This document shows positions 34,741-44,503 of a DNA stretch of 64,000 bases, one piece after another. The stretch is from RPQJ01 sp963707145 (GTDB lineage Bacteria; Pseudomonadota; Gammaproteobacteria; Steroidobacterales; Steroidobacteraceae): NCBI GenBank assembly GCA_963707145.1, contig CAVPOQ010000005.1, forward strand, positions 1 through 64,000, written 5' to 3'. Each line of letters opens with the position of its first letter. Position 1 is the stretch's first letter. The position numbers and the translations under genes are program-made. A model generated the notes under the pieces. It searched no databases. It saw only the letters and a program-made list of their open reading frames with translations, and had not been told where the DNA came from.

Positions 34741-37700
34741 TCAGTGCCCTCCGGCGGCGCCCGCCGCGTCGTCCGCCGGTCGCGGTGGGGCCGATGCGGA
34801 CGGGGTGCCCGGCTTCGGCGGGAAGAAGCGCTCGCTCAGCTGGCTGACGAGCACATAGAACAGCGGCACGAAGAACAGCGCGAGCGTCGTCGCGCCTACC
34901 ATTCCGCCGATTACGCCCGTGCCGATCGAGTGGCGCGAGGCGGAGCCCGCGCCCGAGGCGATGGCGAGCGGGATCGCGCCGGCCGTGAAGGCGAGTGAGG
35001 TCATCACGATCGGTCGCAGGCGTGCCTTTGCGCCCTGCACCGCGGACTCGACGATGGAGAGGCCCTTGGTCCGCTCCAGCACCGCGAACTCGACGATCAG
35101 GATCGCGTTCTTCGCCGACAGGCCGATCAGCGTCACGAGGCCGATCTGGAAGTAGACGTCGTTCTCCATTCCGCGCAGCCAGACGGCGAGCAGTGCGCCC
35201 AGCACGCCGAACGGCACGGCGGTGATCACGCTGGCGGGCAGCGACCACGACTCGTACTGCGCCGCGAGGATCAGGAACACCATGATCAGTCCGAACACGA
35301 ACACCAGCGCGGATGCGCCGCCGGACTGCTTCTCCTCGTAGGCCTGGCCCGACCACGCGATGCCGTAGCCCTCGGGCAGCTGCGCGGCGAGTTGCTCCAT
35401 TGCGGCGATCGCCTGGCCCGAGCTGTAGCCCGGCGCGGCGCCACCGTTGATCTTCGCCGCCGGGAAGCCGTTGAAGCGCGGGATCAGGTCGGGGCCCATG
35501 GTGAAGCGCGCACTGGTGAGCGCATCGAGCGGCACCATCTCGCCGCTGCGGCCGCGCACGAAGATGTTGCGCAGGTCCTCGGGGCTGCTGCGGAATTCGG
35601 GCTCCGCCTGCAGCACGACCTGCCACACCCGGCCGTACCGGTTGTACTGGCTCACGTACAGCGAACCGAACAGCGACTGCAGCGCGCCGTAGACGTCCGC
35701 GATCGGCGCACCCAGCGTCTCGGCCTTTTCGCGGTCCACCTTCACGCTCAGCTGACGTGAGGCCGGGTTGAACGTGGAGTTCACGCCCGCCAGCACCGGG
35801 CTCTGCTTCGCGCCGGCGACCACCTGCTGCACCGCCTGCGCGAGGCGCATCGGCTCGCCGCCCGTCAGGTCCTGCACCCAGAGCTCGAAGCCACCCTGCA
35901 TGCCGAGCCCGGGGATCGGCGGCGGGTTGAGCGGGATCACGATGGCATCCTGGATGCCGGCGAGCCTGGGCTGGATGCTGCCGATCACCGCCTCCAGCGA
36001 CATCTCCTTGCCTTCGCGTTCCTTGAAATCCTTCAGGCTGACGAACACCGTGGCGGCGTTGGTCTTGTACTGGCTGTCGAGCAGGCTGTAGCCGGTGAGC
36101 ACGGACGCGAACTGCGCGGCCGGGTGCTCGAGCACGATCTCGGCGATGCGACGGCCGACCGCATCCGACCGGTCGAGACTCGCCGAGTCGGGCAGGATCG
36201 CAGCGACCAGCATGAAGCCCTGGTCCTCGGGCGGCACGAAGCTGCCGGGCACCGCCTTGAACAGTCCGAGGATCGCCACGATGAATGCCGCGAACACACC
36301 GAGCGCCAGTGCGGCGCGCTGCAGCACCCAGCGCACGCCCGCGGAGTAGCGTTCGGTGAGGCGGTCGAACCACTCGTTGAACTTCTGCAGGATCCGCGGC
36401 GGGTGCCCGTGCGAGCCATCGAGCAGCAGGGCCGCGAGCGCCGGGGTGAGCGTGAGCGCGACGAAACCCGAGAGGATCACCGAGATCACGACCGTGATCG
36501 CGAACTGCTTGTAGAGCACGCCGGTCGTGCCACCCATGAACGCGGTCGGAACGAACACCGCCGCCAGCACCAGCACGATCGCCACCACCGGACCCGACAC
36601 CTCGTGCATCGCGGCGAACGCGGCGTCGCGGGCCGAGAGGCCCCTGGTCTTCATGTTGGCTTCGACGGCCTCGATCACCACGATCGCGTCGTCCACCACG
36701 ATGCCGATCGCGAGCACCATGCCGAACAGCGTCAGCAGGTTCACGGAGAAGCCGAGCATGGCCATGCCCACGAAGGTGCCCACGATCGAGACCACGACCG
36801 CGATCGTCGGGATCAGGGTCGCGCGCAGGTTCTGCAGGAACAGGTACACCACCAGCACGACGAGGACCACCGCCTCGACCAGCGTGTGCACCACCTCCTC
36901 GATCGAGGCCGTCACGAACTTGGTGGTGTCGAGGGAGACCTCGTAGTCGATGCCGTCGGGAAAGCTCTTCTTCAGGTTCTCGAGCGTGCTGCGTACGCCC
37001 TGCGCGACCTGCAGCGCATTGGACCCCGGCTGCTGGTAGACGGCGATGAACACCGCAGGCTTGCCGTTGAGGCTCGGCCGCATCATGTAGTTCTGCAGCC
37101 CTTCCTCGGCGCGGCCGACGTCGCCGAGCCGCACGATCGCAGCACCTTCCTGGTCGGTCCGCAGGATGACATTCTCGAACTGCTCGGGCTGGTTGAAACG
37201 GCCCTCGGTGACGACCGGTACGGTGATCTCGACCGGCTGCGTGGTGGGCGATTGCCCGATCGCGCCCGCGCTGAACTGCTGGTTCTGCCTGGCGATCGCC
37301 TGCTGGATGTCGGTCGGCGTGATGCCGCGCGAGGCCATGCGGTCGGGTCGCAGCCAGATGCGCATCGCGTTGTCGGAAGCGCCGAACAGCGAGGCCTGGT
37401 TGGCGCCGGGCACGCGCTTCACCGCGTCGAGTACGTAGAGGTTCGCGTAGTTCGCGACGTAGCCCACGTCGTAGCGGCCGTCGGGCGCGTAGACCGCGAG
37501 CAGCATCATGATGCTCGACGAGCGCTTCTCGACGCGGACTCCGGTCTTCTGGACGATGTCGGGTAGCTGCGGCAGCGCGATGTTGACCCGGTTCTGCACC
37601 TGCACCTGCGCGGTGTCCGGATCCGTGCCGATCTGGAAATAGACGGTGAGCGTCATCTGCCCGGTCGAGGAACTCGTCGACTGCATGTAGAGCATGTTGT

Positions 37701-37920
37701 CGACGCCGTTCACCTGCGTCTCGATCGGCGCGGCGAGAGCCTGGGCGACGGTTTCGGCGTCCGCGCCCGGGAAGCTCGCCGAAACGGTGACCGTCGGCGG
37801 CGCGATCGGCGGGTATTGCTCGATGGGCAGCCCCACGAGCGCGGCGAGGCCCGCGAGCGTCACGACGATCGAGAGCACGCTCGCGAAAATCGGACGGCGG
37901 ATGCAGAAATCGGAGATCAC
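34741..37920 (-). CDS. RND-family multidrug efflux pump (HAE1, AcrB/MexB type)
   Basis: 1059 residues, full length for an HAE1 pump. It starts MISDFCIRRPIFASVLSIVV and has 12 predicted helices with two large periplasmic loops. Core motifs include GIVVDDAIVVIEAVE, with the proton-relay acidic residues in helix 4, KTRGLSARDAAFAAM, FVPTAFMGGTTGVLYKQFA and, in the C-terminal half, GLSAKNAILIVEFA. It works as a trimer driven by protons. The substrates cannot be read from sequence. It lies between the adaptor and the channel genes. Confidence 0.95.
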   Translation of the reverse strand: MISDFCIRRPIFASVLSIVVTLAGLAALVGLPIEQYPPIAPPTVTVSASFPGADAETVAQALAAPIETQVNGVDNMLYMQSTSSSTGQMTLTVYFQIGTDPDTAQVQVQNRVNIALPQLPDIVQKTGVRVEKRSSSIMMLLAVYAPDGRYDVGYVANYANLYVLDAVKRVPGANQASLFGASDNAMRIWLRPDRMASRGITPTDIQQAIARQNQQFSAGAIGQSPTTQPVEITVPVVTEGRFNQPEQFENVILRTDQEGAAIVRLGDVGRAEEGLQNYMMRPSLNGKPAVFIAVYQQPGSNALQVAQGVRSTLENLKKSFPDGIDYEVSLDTTKFVTASIEEVVHTLVEAVVLVVLVVYLFLQNLRATLIPTIAVVVSIVGTFVGMAMLGFSVNLLTLFGMVLAIGIVVDDAIVVIEAVEANMKTRGLSARDAAFAAMHEVSGPVVAIVLVLAAVFVPTAFMGGTTGVLYKQFAITVVISVILSGFVALTLTPALAALLLDGSHGHPPRILQKFNEWFDRLTERYSAGVRWVLQRAALALGVFAAFIVAILGLFKAVPGSFVPPEDQGFMLVAAILPDSASLDRSDAVGRRIAEIVLEHPAAQFASVLTGYSLLDSQYKTNAATVFVSLKDFKEREGKEMSLEAVIGSIQPRLAGIQDAIVIPLNPPPIPGLGMQGGFELWVQDLTGGEPMRLAQAVQQVVAGAKQSPVLAGVNSTFNPASRQLSVKVDREKAETLGAPIADVYGALQSLFGSLYVSQYNRYGRVWQVVLQAEPEFRSSPEDLRNIFVRGRSGEMVPLDALTSARFTMGPDLIPRFNGFPAAKINGGAAPGYSSGQAIAAMEQLAAQLPEGYGIAWSGQAYEEKQSGGASALVFVFGLIMVFLILAAQYESWSLPASVITAVPFGVLGALLAVWLRGMENDVYFQIGLVTLIGLSAKNAILIVEFAVLERTKGLSIVESAVQGAKARLRPIVMTSLAFTAGAIPLAIASGAGSASRHSIGTGVIGGMVGATTLALFFVPLFYVLVSQLSERFFPPKPGTPSASAPPRPADDAAGAAGGH

Positions 37921-37938
37921 GCTGGTGTCCGCCGGTCG

Positions 37939-39117
37939 TCAGCCGCCGGCGGCGGCCGGCTGGCCGGGCGCGGGCAACTGGCCCGGTTCGACCGGCTTCA
38001 CCGGCACGCCCGGCGCGAGCTTGAGTCCTCCGTCGACCACGACGCGCTCCCCTGGCTGCAGACCCTCGGCGATCAGCCACAGGTCGCCGCTGAGGGGGCC
38101 GACCGTGACCGGCCGGAACTGGGCTTTCGACTCGGCGTCCACCACCCAGACGAAGTTGCCCTGCGGACCCTGCATGACCGCGCGCTGCGGCAGCTGGATC
38201 GCATCGACCCAGCTCGAGCCGCCGAGGAGCACGCGCACGAACTGGCCGGGTCGCAGCGCGCCATCCTTGTTCGGCAGCTCTGCCCGCACGAGGAACGTGC
38301 CGGTCTCCTTGCTGAACGACGCGTCGCCGAAGGTGATGTGGCCCGGCGCGGGCACGGCGGTACCGTCGGCCAGGACGACCTTCACCGTGTACTTCTCCCC
38401 GGGTGCGGGCCGGAGCTTGCCTTGCGCGATCAGCTTGCGGAAGCGCAGCAGCTCGTTCTCGGAAATGCTGAAGTTGACGCGCATCGGGTCGAGCGCCGAG
38501 ACGTAGGTGAGCAGGCTGTCGGCCCCGGGTGCGATGAAGCTGCCCGGCTGCTTGCGGGCGAAGCTCGTGACACCCTTCAGCGGCGAGCGGATCGTCGTGT
38601 AGCCCAGGTTGATCTCGGCCTGCTGCAGGCGGGACTTCGCGCCCTCGACCGCGGCGACCGCCGCGTCGCGCGTACCCTGCGCGTCGTCGAGGTCCTTCTG
38701 GCTCAGTGCGTCCTCGGCGGCGAGCGGACCGACGCGCCGCAGGTTCGCGCTGGCGGTGGAGAGCCTGGCCTGCTGCGCCTGCAGCTCGGCGCGTGCCGCG
38801 TCGAGCGCGGCTGCGAAAGGCTTGCGGTCCATCTGGAACAGCACGTCGCCCTTGGCGACGATGCTGCCCTCGCGATAGGCGATCTGCTCGAGGAAGCCCT
38901 CGACGCGGGCGCGGATCTCGACCTCCTGGGAACTCTCAGTCTCGCCGACGAACTCAGTTTCGTTGGGCGCGTCGGCCGCGGTCACGGTGGTCACGACCAC
39001 GGGCACCGGCTGCGGTGCGGCGGGCGCCGCCGGCTGGTTGCGGCCGCATCCGGCCAGCGCGAGAGCACAGAACCAGGCGCTCAGCCAGCGCAGCAGGGCA
39101 TTCGGGATTCGAGTCAC
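37939..39117 (-). CDS. RND efflux periplasmic adaptor (MFP) lipoprotein
   Basis: 392 residues from GTG 39117. The signal peptide ends in LAGC with Cys24. Family pattern: barrel-sandwich hybrid halves (EVEIRARVEGFLEQI; INLGYTTIRSPLKGV), a helical hairpin between them, a beta-barrel (PGQFVRVLLGG) and a membrane-proximal domain (LIAEGLQPGERVVVDGGLKL). It links the inner-membrane pump to the outer channel. First gene of the three-gene efflux operon; no dedicated regulator gene is adjacent. Confidence 0.93.
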   Translation of the reverse strand: MTRIPNALLRWLSAWFCALALAGCGRNQPAAPAAPQPVPVVVTTVTAADAPNETEFVGETESSQEVEIRARVEGFLEQIAYREGSIVAKGDVLFQMDRKPFAAALDAARAELQAQQARLSTASANLRRVGPLAAEDALSQKDLDDAQGTRDAAVAAVEGAKSRLQQAEINLGYTTIRSPLKGVTSFARKQPGSFIAPGADSLLTYVSALDPMRVNFSISENELLRFRKLIAQGKLRPAPGEKYTVKVVLADGTAVPAPGHITFGDASFSKETGTFLVRAELPNKDGALRPGQFVRVLLGGSSWVDAIQLPQRAVMQGPQGNFVWVVDAESKAQFRPVTVGPLSGDLWLIAEGLQPGERVVVDGGLKLAPGVPVKPVEPGQLPAPGQPAAAGG

Positions 39118-39179
39118 GTGGCGCGACCTTCGCGGTGGAGTGCGGGGACCGCGGGAGTATAGCGGCGGCCGCATGCCGC

Positions 39180-41768
39180 TCAACGCTCGGCGCGGAGGCG
39201 CTCCTTGAGATCGAAGAGCAGCTCGAGCGCCGCTCGCGGGCTCATGGCATCGGGATCCGCAGCGGCCAGCTGCGCGAGCAGCGCATCGCGGCCCGGGTCA
39301 CGGTCGGGGTCGGGTGGCGGCGCGAGGTCGAGCTGCTGCTGCGGTGTCCCGGGCCGCGCCGAGTGGTCGCGCTGCTCAAGCTCGGCGAGGTAGCGGCGCG
39401 CGTCCTGGATGACCATTTTGGGCACGCCTGCGAGCCGCGCGACCTGCAGTCCATAGCTCTGGTTCGCCGGCCCTTCCTTCACCGCGTGCAGGAACACCAG
39501 CGTGTCGCCGTGCTCGGTGGCGTCGAGGTGCACGTTGGCACAGGCGGGCAGTTCATCCGCCAGCGCGGTGAGCTCGAAATAGTGCGTGGCGAACAACGTG
39601 AAAGCGCCCACCTCGCGGCCGATGTGGCGCGCACAGGCCCACGCAAGCGACAGGCCGTCGTAGGTGCTGGTGCCGCGGCCGATCTCGTCCATCAGCACCA
39701 GGCTGTCGCGCGTGGCATTGTTCAGGATGTTCGCGGCTTCGGTCATCTCCACCATGAAGGTCGAGCGGCCGCCGGCGAGATCGTCGGCCGCACCGATGCG
39801 GGTGAAGATGCGGTCCACCGGTCCGATCTCCGCGGACTCTGCCGGCACGTAGCTGCCGATGCCCGCGAGCAGCACGATCAGCGCAGCCTGCCGCATGTAG
39901 GTGGACTTGCCGCCCATGTTCGGACCGGTGACGATCAGCATGCGCCGCCCGTCGTGCAGCGACAGGTCGTTCGGCACGAACGGGCCGTCGAGGTATTGCT
40001 CGACCACAGGGTGGCGACCGCCGCGGATCTCGATCCGCGATTCGTCGGCAAGCCGCGGCCGCGTGAGGCGCAGCGCCACCGCGCGCTCGGCCAGGTTCGC
40101 CAGCACGTCGAGGGCGGCGAGCGCCGCGGCAGTGGCCTGCAGCTCGGGCAGCCACTCGATCAGCCGGTCGAGCAGCGCCTCGTAGAGTTCGCGCTCGCGG
40201 GCGAGGGAGCGGTCGCGCGCGCCGAGGACCTTGTCCTCGAAGGACTTGAGCTCGGCGGTGATGTAGCGCTCGGCGTTCTTGACCGTCTGGCGGCGCACCC
40301 AGTCGGCGGGTACGCGGTCGGCCTGCGAGCGACTCACCTCGATGTAGTAGCCCTGCACGCGGTTGTAACCGAAGCGCAGGTTGGCGAAGCCGGTGCGCTC
40401 GCGCTCGCGGGCCTCCAGTTCGAGCAGCGCTTCGTCGCTGTGTTCGGCGATGCGGCGCAGTTCGTCGAGATCGGCGTCGTGGCCGGCTGCGATCACGCCG
40501 CCCTCGCGCAGCAGCGCGGGCGGCACCGGTACGACTGCGGCCTCGAGCAGCGCGTGCGTGCGCGGATGCGCGCCGGCCTCGCGGGCGAGTCGGGCGAGCA
40601 GCGGTGCCTCGATGCCTTCGAGCATCGACTGCAGTTCGGGCAGCGTGCCGAGCGCGTCGCGCAGCCCGGCGAGGTCGCGCGGCCGCGCGGAGCGCAGCGC
40701 GACGCGCGCGAGGATGCGCTCGACGTCGCCGACCTTGCGCAGCAGCGCGTGCACGGCCTCGTGCAGCCCGGTGTCGAGGAACGCCTCGACGGCCTGCAGC
40801 CGCTGCTCGCGCGCCGCGCGCGCGCGCAACGGTCGCTGGATCCAGCGGCGCAGCTCGCGGCCGCCCATGGCCGTCGCCGTGCGGTCCATGACGCCCAACA
40901 GCGTGCTGTCCGCGCGCCCCGACAGGCTCGCGTCGAGTTCGAGGTTGCGACGCGTGGCCGCGTCCAACTGCAGCGCCTCGTCGCGCTCCTCGCAGCGGAT
41001 GGCGCGCAGGTGAGGCAGCGCCGACTTCTGCGTCTCGCGCAGGTAGTTGAGCAGGCAGCCGGCGGCGCCGATCGCGAGCGGCCGCTCGGCGAGCCCGAAG
41101 CCCGCGAGGTCGCGGGTGCCGAACTGCTCGCAGAGCAGGCGCTCGGCGCTGCCGGGATCGAAATGCCACGGCGGACGCGGCCGCACCGCCCCGGCGGCGG
41201 AACCTCGCGGCAGGGCAGGGGCGTCCTCGGCGACCAGCAGTTCGGCCGGACGCAGGCGCTCCAGTTCCGCGGCCAGCGCCTCCGACCCCGAGGCCTCGAG
41301 CGCGTGGAAGCGACCGCTGGCGAGTTCGAGCCACGCCAGGCCGAAGCGCCCGCCCGAGCTCGAGAGTGCGGCGAGCAGCGTGTCGCGCCGCGCCTCGAGC
41401 AACGCGTCGTCGGTGACGGTGCCGGGCGTCACGACGCGCACGACCTGCCGCTCGACCGGTCCTTTGGCCTTCGCCGGGTCGCCGATCTGCTCGCAGAGTG
41501 CGACCGACGCGCCCTTGCGCACCGCGCGCGCGAGGTAGGTGTCCACGGTCTGCACCGGGACGCCGGCCATCGGGATGGGCTCGCCGCCGGACTGGCCGCG
41601 CGACGTCAGCGTGATTTCGAGCAGGCTTGCCGCGCGTCGCGCGTCGTCGAAGAACAGCTCGTAGAAGTCCCCCATGCGGTAGAAGAGCAGCGCGTCGGGG
41701 TACTGCGCCTTGATGCGCAGGTACTGCTGCATGACCGGCGAATGGGTGGGAGGGACGGTCGAGCTCAT
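39180..41768 (-). CDS. mutS: DNA mismatch repair protein MutS
   Basis: 862 residues from ATG 41768 (an upstream in-frame start 13 codons earlier is less likely, as MSSTVPPTHSPVMQQYL is the usual beginning). The mismatch-binding domain holds the Phe-x-Glu wedge in GDFYELFFDDA. The clamp/lever region lies in the middle, and the ATPase has Walker A TGPNMGGKSTYMRQ, Walker B LVLMDEIGRGTSTYDG and FATHYFELT. It recognises mismatches and starts repair with MutL. A Pro/Asp-rich stretch near the C-terminus precedes the usual dimerisation helix. Confidence 0.98.
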   Translation of the reverse strand: MSSTVPPTHSPVMQQYLRIKAQYPDALLFYRMGDFYELFFDDARRAASLLEITLTSRGQSGGEPIPMAGVPVQTVDTYLARAVRKGASVALCEQIGDPAKAKGPVERQVVRVVTPGTVTDDALLEARRDTLLAALSSSGGRFGLAWLELASGRFHALEASGSEALAAELERLRPAELLVAEDAPALPRGSAAGAVRPRPPWHFDPGSAERLLCEQFGTRDLAGFGLAERPLAIGAAGCLLNYLRETQKSALPHLRAIRCEERDEALQLDAATRRNLELDASLSGRADSTLLGVMDRTATAMGGRELRRWIQRPLRARAAREQRLQAVEAFLDTGLHEAVHALLRKVGDVERILARVALRSARPRDLAGLRDALGTLPELQSMLEGIEAPLLARLAREAGAHPRTHALLEAAVVPVPPALLREGGVIAAGHDADLDELRRIAEHSDEALLELEARERERTGFANLRFGYNRVQGYYIEVSRSQADRVPADWVRRQTVKNAERYITAELKSFEDKVLGARDRSLARERELYEALLDRLIEWLPELQATAAALAALDVLANLAERAVALRLTRPRLADESRIEIRGGRHPVVEQYLDGPFVPNDLSLHDGRRMLIVTGPNMGGKSTYMRQAALIVLLAGIGSYVPAESAEIGPVDRIFTRIGAADDLAGGRSTFMVEMTEAANILNNATRDSLVLMDEIGRGTSTYDGLSLAWACARHIGREVGAFTLFATHYFELTALADELPACANVHLDATEHGDTLVFLHAVKEGPANQSYGLQVARLAGVPKMVIQDARRYLAELEQRDHSARPGTPQQQLDLAPPPDPDRDPGRDALLAQLAAADPDAMSPRAALELLFDLKERLRAER

Positions 41769-41787
41769 CGGGCTCACCAGGCTACGC

Positions 41788-41823
41788 GAAAGAAAACGCC
41801 AGCCCACTTGCGGGGGCTGGCGT
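41788..41823 (-). terminator. Rho-independent terminator
   Basis: Stem ACGCCAGCCC (41796-41805) pairs with GGGCTGGCGT (41814-41823) around an 8-base loop. On the minus strand the stem is followed by TTTTCTTTC. It lies 90 bases downstream of the small exported-protein gene at 41913-42416 and just before mutS, so it should end that transcript. Confidence 0.85.
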
Positions 41824-41912
41824 CGGTTCAGGCAGCGGCTCCGACGGCCGCGTCCTGCGTGGTCTGCGCCGCAAGCGAACCGGGTCGCAGGCGGCGCATC
41901 ACGCCTGCGTCC

Positions 41913-42416
41913 TTACTTGGTGTTCGGCGTCTTCGTCACGATCGGGATCGACGCCGCCGCGGCCACGTCGAGCAGCGCCTGGGTCTTGTTCTCGACCTGC
42001 ACGAACTGGAACACCTTCATTTCGGGCAGCTTCTTGTCGAGCTTGCCCGCGTACTTCTCCAGCAGGTTCAGGCGCTCGTGGCGCAGCTTGAAGAACTCCT
42101 TCTGGATCGCCTTGGACTCGGCGTCCGTCATGCCGCCGTAGTCGGCGACGAACAGCCGGTTGCTCAGGTTGGTAGCCTCCGTGTAGAGCTTCTTCATCTC
42201 GGCCTGGTACTCGTCGTAGATCGGCGTGAACTTGGCGAGCTGATCCGGCTTGAGCGCCAGCGTGTTCAGCATGATGGCGCGCTTGTCGGCCTGCAGCTCC
42301 TTGATGAGCTGCTGCGTGTTGGCCAGCTCGCTGGCGCCGACCGAATCCGCGGCAAAAGTCGTCTGGGCGGCGCCGAGAGCGGCGACGCCGGCGAGGGCGA
42401 TCAGGATCTTCTTCAT
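41913..42416 (-). CDS. Small exported helical protein, paralogue 1
   Basis: 167 residues. The signal peptide MKKILIALAGVAALGAAQTTFA is clear. The mature part is almost all predicted helix (LIKELQADKRAIMLNTL, FTPIYDEYQAEMKKLY, FFKLRHERLNLLEKYAGKLDKKLPEMKVFQFVQVENK). Two relatives lie at 44004-44474 and 44504-44975 and share the D-K-R/K-A, PIYDxY, KYAGK/Y-K and VQ/Q-VENK spacing. The layout is reminiscent of Spy/CpxP-like periplasmic proteins, but I see no LTxxQ motif, so the function is open. It ends in a rho-independent terminator. Confidence 0.8.
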   Translation of the reverse strand: MKKILIALAGVAALGAAQTTFAADSVGASELANTQQLIKELQADKRAIMLNTLALKPDQLAKFTPIYDEYQAEMKKLYTEATNLSNRLFVADYGGMTDAESKAIQKEFFKLRHERLNLLEKYAGKLDKKLPEMKVFQFVQVENKTQALLDVAAAASIPIVTKTPNTK

Positions 42417-42716
42417 TTCACTTACCTTCGTGGGTGGGCAAACGGGAATTGGATAACAGGAACTGGATCAACGGATTCAGCGCACGACCGGGACGATCGA
42501 ATCGGGGTCGCGTCGCTGATGTCCTGGAAGCGCGATTGGAGCCGGGCATGGCGGAGCGCCTTGCCCGGCATCAGGTTCGGCAACTTCGCCGCGCATTATA
42601 GGCTCCATTGCTTCGGGTCGGGGCGCAACTTCTCGATCGTAACGAACTCGTCGGAAATCTTCCTGAACCCGGCGTCGATCAGAGACTGGTATCTGTTCGG
42701 ACAGACACGGCAGCAC
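42417..42716. other. 300-base gap upstream of paralogue 1
   Basis: No convincing gene. It contains a perfect minus-strand -10 box (42595-42600) and otherwise no structure I can name. Open frames across it lack start signals and conserved sequence. Confidence 0.6.
42595..42600 (-). promoter_or_regulatory. -10 box for the exported-protein gene at 41913
   Basis: TATAAT on the minus strand, 179 bases upstream of ATG 42416, in a gap with no other gene. There is no strong -35 at 17 bases, so the promoter call rests on the perfect -10 and position. Confidence 0.4.
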
Positions 42717-43346
42717 TCAGCGGCGCCGCAGTAGCGCGTAGGCGAAGGGCTGCGGGCTGCCGCCGGGCGTGACGTGGTGGTCCGTGCGCTGCTCCACCAG
42801 CGTCCAGCACGAGCCGAGCAGCGCGGCGATTTCTCCGGGCGAGCGACGTGCCACCGCGAGGCCGCTGCAGCGCTCGGGCCCTTCCGGCGCGAAGCCCGAG
42901 ACGACGGCGTGCCCGCCGGAACGCACGGCGCTCGCGGCCTGGCGTGCGTACCGCTCGGCGTCGACCGGGTCGCCGAGAAAGTGCAGCACGGCGCGGTCGT
43001 GCCAGAGGTCGAAGCCGCTGTCTGGCAGGTCCGCAGACAGCAGGTCAGCCGCGAGCCACCGGATGGCATCGCCGCGCGCGTCGAGTCGCGCCTGCGCGAC
43101 CTCGAGGGCCTCGGCCGAGAGGTCGAGGACCGTGACCTGCGCGACGCCCCGAGCGAGCAGGTCGTCCACCAGTGTCGAGGCGCCGCCACCGATGTCGATG
43201 ATCCGCGAATCGGGGTTCAGTCCGCCCCGCTCGAGAAGTTCGAGGGAGACCTCCAGGTGCGGCCGGTACCAGCTCACCGATTCCGCGGGCCGCGTGGCGT
43301 AGACATGGCGCCAGTGCGCCTGGTGATCGGCCGACAGCCCGCTCAT
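42717..43346 (-). CDS. Class I SAM-dependent methyltransferase
   Basis: 209 residues. A Rossmann-type methyltransferase: IIDIGGGASTLVDDLLARG is motif I (SAM binding), VTVLDLSAEALEVAQARL motif II, and FDLWHDRAVLHFL the later acidic/aromatic motif. The start region (HWRHVYATRPAESVSWYRP) is typical of a family of small methyltransferases of unknown substrate, sometimes annotated as thiopurine or tellurite-type. No membrane or signal segment. Confidence 0.88.
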   Translation of the reverse strand: MSGLSADHQAHWRHVYATRPAESVSWYRPHLEVSLELLERGGLNPDSRIIDIGGGASTLVDDLLARGVAQVTVLDLSAEALEVAQARLDARGDAIRWLAADLLSADLPDSGFDLWHDRAVLHFLGDPVDAERYARQAASAVRSGGHAVVSGFAPEGPERCSGLAVARRSPGEIAALLGSCWTLVEQRTDHHVTPGGSPQPFAYALLRRR

Positions 43347-43382
43347 CGCGACATGGCCGCCGGTCGATCCAGGCGGATCAAG

Positions 43383-43988
43383 TCACTTCTTCTCCGGCAG
43401 CGGCACCTGCGCCGACTGCCCGGCGACGAACGGGTACTTCTCGAAGACGCGGGCGACGGCGGCGTTCAGCGCCGCTTCGCGGTTGTTCAGCATCTCCTTG
43501 GTGACCACGCCTTCGACGCCGCCCTGGTAGACGACCTGCCGCTTCTCGCGGTCCACGACGTCCATCACCAGCGTGCCGACGTTGTAGCGGCGGGTCGTCA
43601 CCTCGGTGCCGCCGCCGTAGCCACCCCAGGGGGCGCCATACCAGCCGCCGTAGCCCCAGCCCGGCCCGTAGTACGGCGCCGGCGTGGACTCCACGTCCAC
43701 CTTCTCCTCGAGCTTGCCCTTGAAGTTGATGACGAGGTCGGGGTTGTCGGAGCGGGTGTAGCCGCGCGACTCCATCTGCCGCGACGCCGCGTTCTGCAGG
43801 ATCTGGGTCGACAGCGACTTGAAGTCCGCGGAGTCGGTGCCGGCCTGCGCGACGAAGCCGTAGGTGCGGTACTTGCCGAAATCGGCGGACTTGTCGTAGT
43901 CGGCGCGGACGTCCGGGCCGCTCGCGCAGCCGGCCAGCGCGAGCGCCGCGAGTCCTGCCGCCGCGAACCTGGTGGGCATCTTCAGCAT
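43383..43988 (-). CDS. DUF4136-family lipoprotein
   Basis: 201 residues. The lipobox LAGC gives Cys21. The DUF4136 pattern is present: VRADYDKSADFGKYRTYGF near the N-terminus, NPDLVINFKGKLEEKV, a Gly/Tyr/Trp-rich central loop (about 115-135), GTLVMDVVDREKRQVVYQGG. Such lipoproteins face the periplasm; the function is unknown. It starts 15 bases after exported-protein paralogue 2 and probably shares its transcript. Confidence 0.88.
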   Translation of the reverse strand: MLKMPTRFAAAGLAALALAGCASGPDVRADYDKSADFGKYRTYGFVAQAGTDSADFKSLSTQILQNAASRQMESRGYTRSDNPDLVINFKGKLEEKVDVESTPAPYYGPGWGYGGWYGAPWGGYGGGTEVTTRRYNVGTLVMDVVDREKRQVVYQGGVEGVVTKEMLNNREAALNAAVARVFEKYPFVAGQSAQVPLPEKK

Positions 43989-44003
43989 CGGGTGCTCCTC
44001 GGG

Positions 44004-44474
44004 TCAGCCGCCGCTCAGCGGGACGATGCTCGCGGCCTGCACGTCGAGCAGCGCGTTGAGCTTGTTCTCGACCTGCACCCAGCGCAGAACCTTCGTCGTG
44101 GGCAGCACCTTGTCGAACTTGCCGGCATACTTCTTGACCAGTGCGTTGCGCTCGTCCCGCACCTTGAAGAAGTCCTTCATGATGGACTTGGCCGCGTCGT
44201 CGGTCATGCTGCCGTAGTTGTCCGCGAACCTGGTGATCACGTCCGAGCCGCGCTGCATCACGCCCTTCATCTCGATCTGGTACTGGTCGTAGATGGGGCC
44301 GAACTTCGCGACCTCGGCGTCGCTCAGGTTCATGGCCTTGAAAACCACCGCGCGCTTGTCCGTCTGGATCTGGCTGATGAGCAGTTCGGAGTCGTCGCGG
44401 GCGCTCTGTGCGACGGCGCCCTCGAAGGCGCCGAGCGCGGCCACGGCGGCAAAGGCGATCAGGATCTTCTTCAT
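44004..44474 (-). CDS. Small exported helical protein, paralogue 2
   Basis: 156 residues from ATG 44474 (CAGGAAATCGCC before it). Signal peptide MKKILIAFAAVAALGAFEGAVA, nearly the same as that of paralogue 1. The mature chain keeps the family pattern: QTDKRAVVFKAMNLSDAEVA, FGPIYDQYQIEMKG, FFKVRDERNALVKKYAGKFDKVLPTTKVLRWVQVENK. It lies between paralogue 3 and the DUF4136 lipoprotein gene. Confidence 0.8.
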   Translation of the reverse strand: MKKILIAFAAVAALGAFEGAVAQSARDDSELLISQIQTDKRAVVFKAMNLSDAEVAKFGPIYDQYQIEMKGVMQRGSDVITRFADNYGSMTDDAAKSIMKDFFKVRDERNALVKKYAGKFDKVLPTTKVLRWVQVENKLNALLDVQAASIVPLSGG

Positions 44475-44503
44475 GGCGATTTCCTGTGGGTGGGGCTGGC
44501 GGA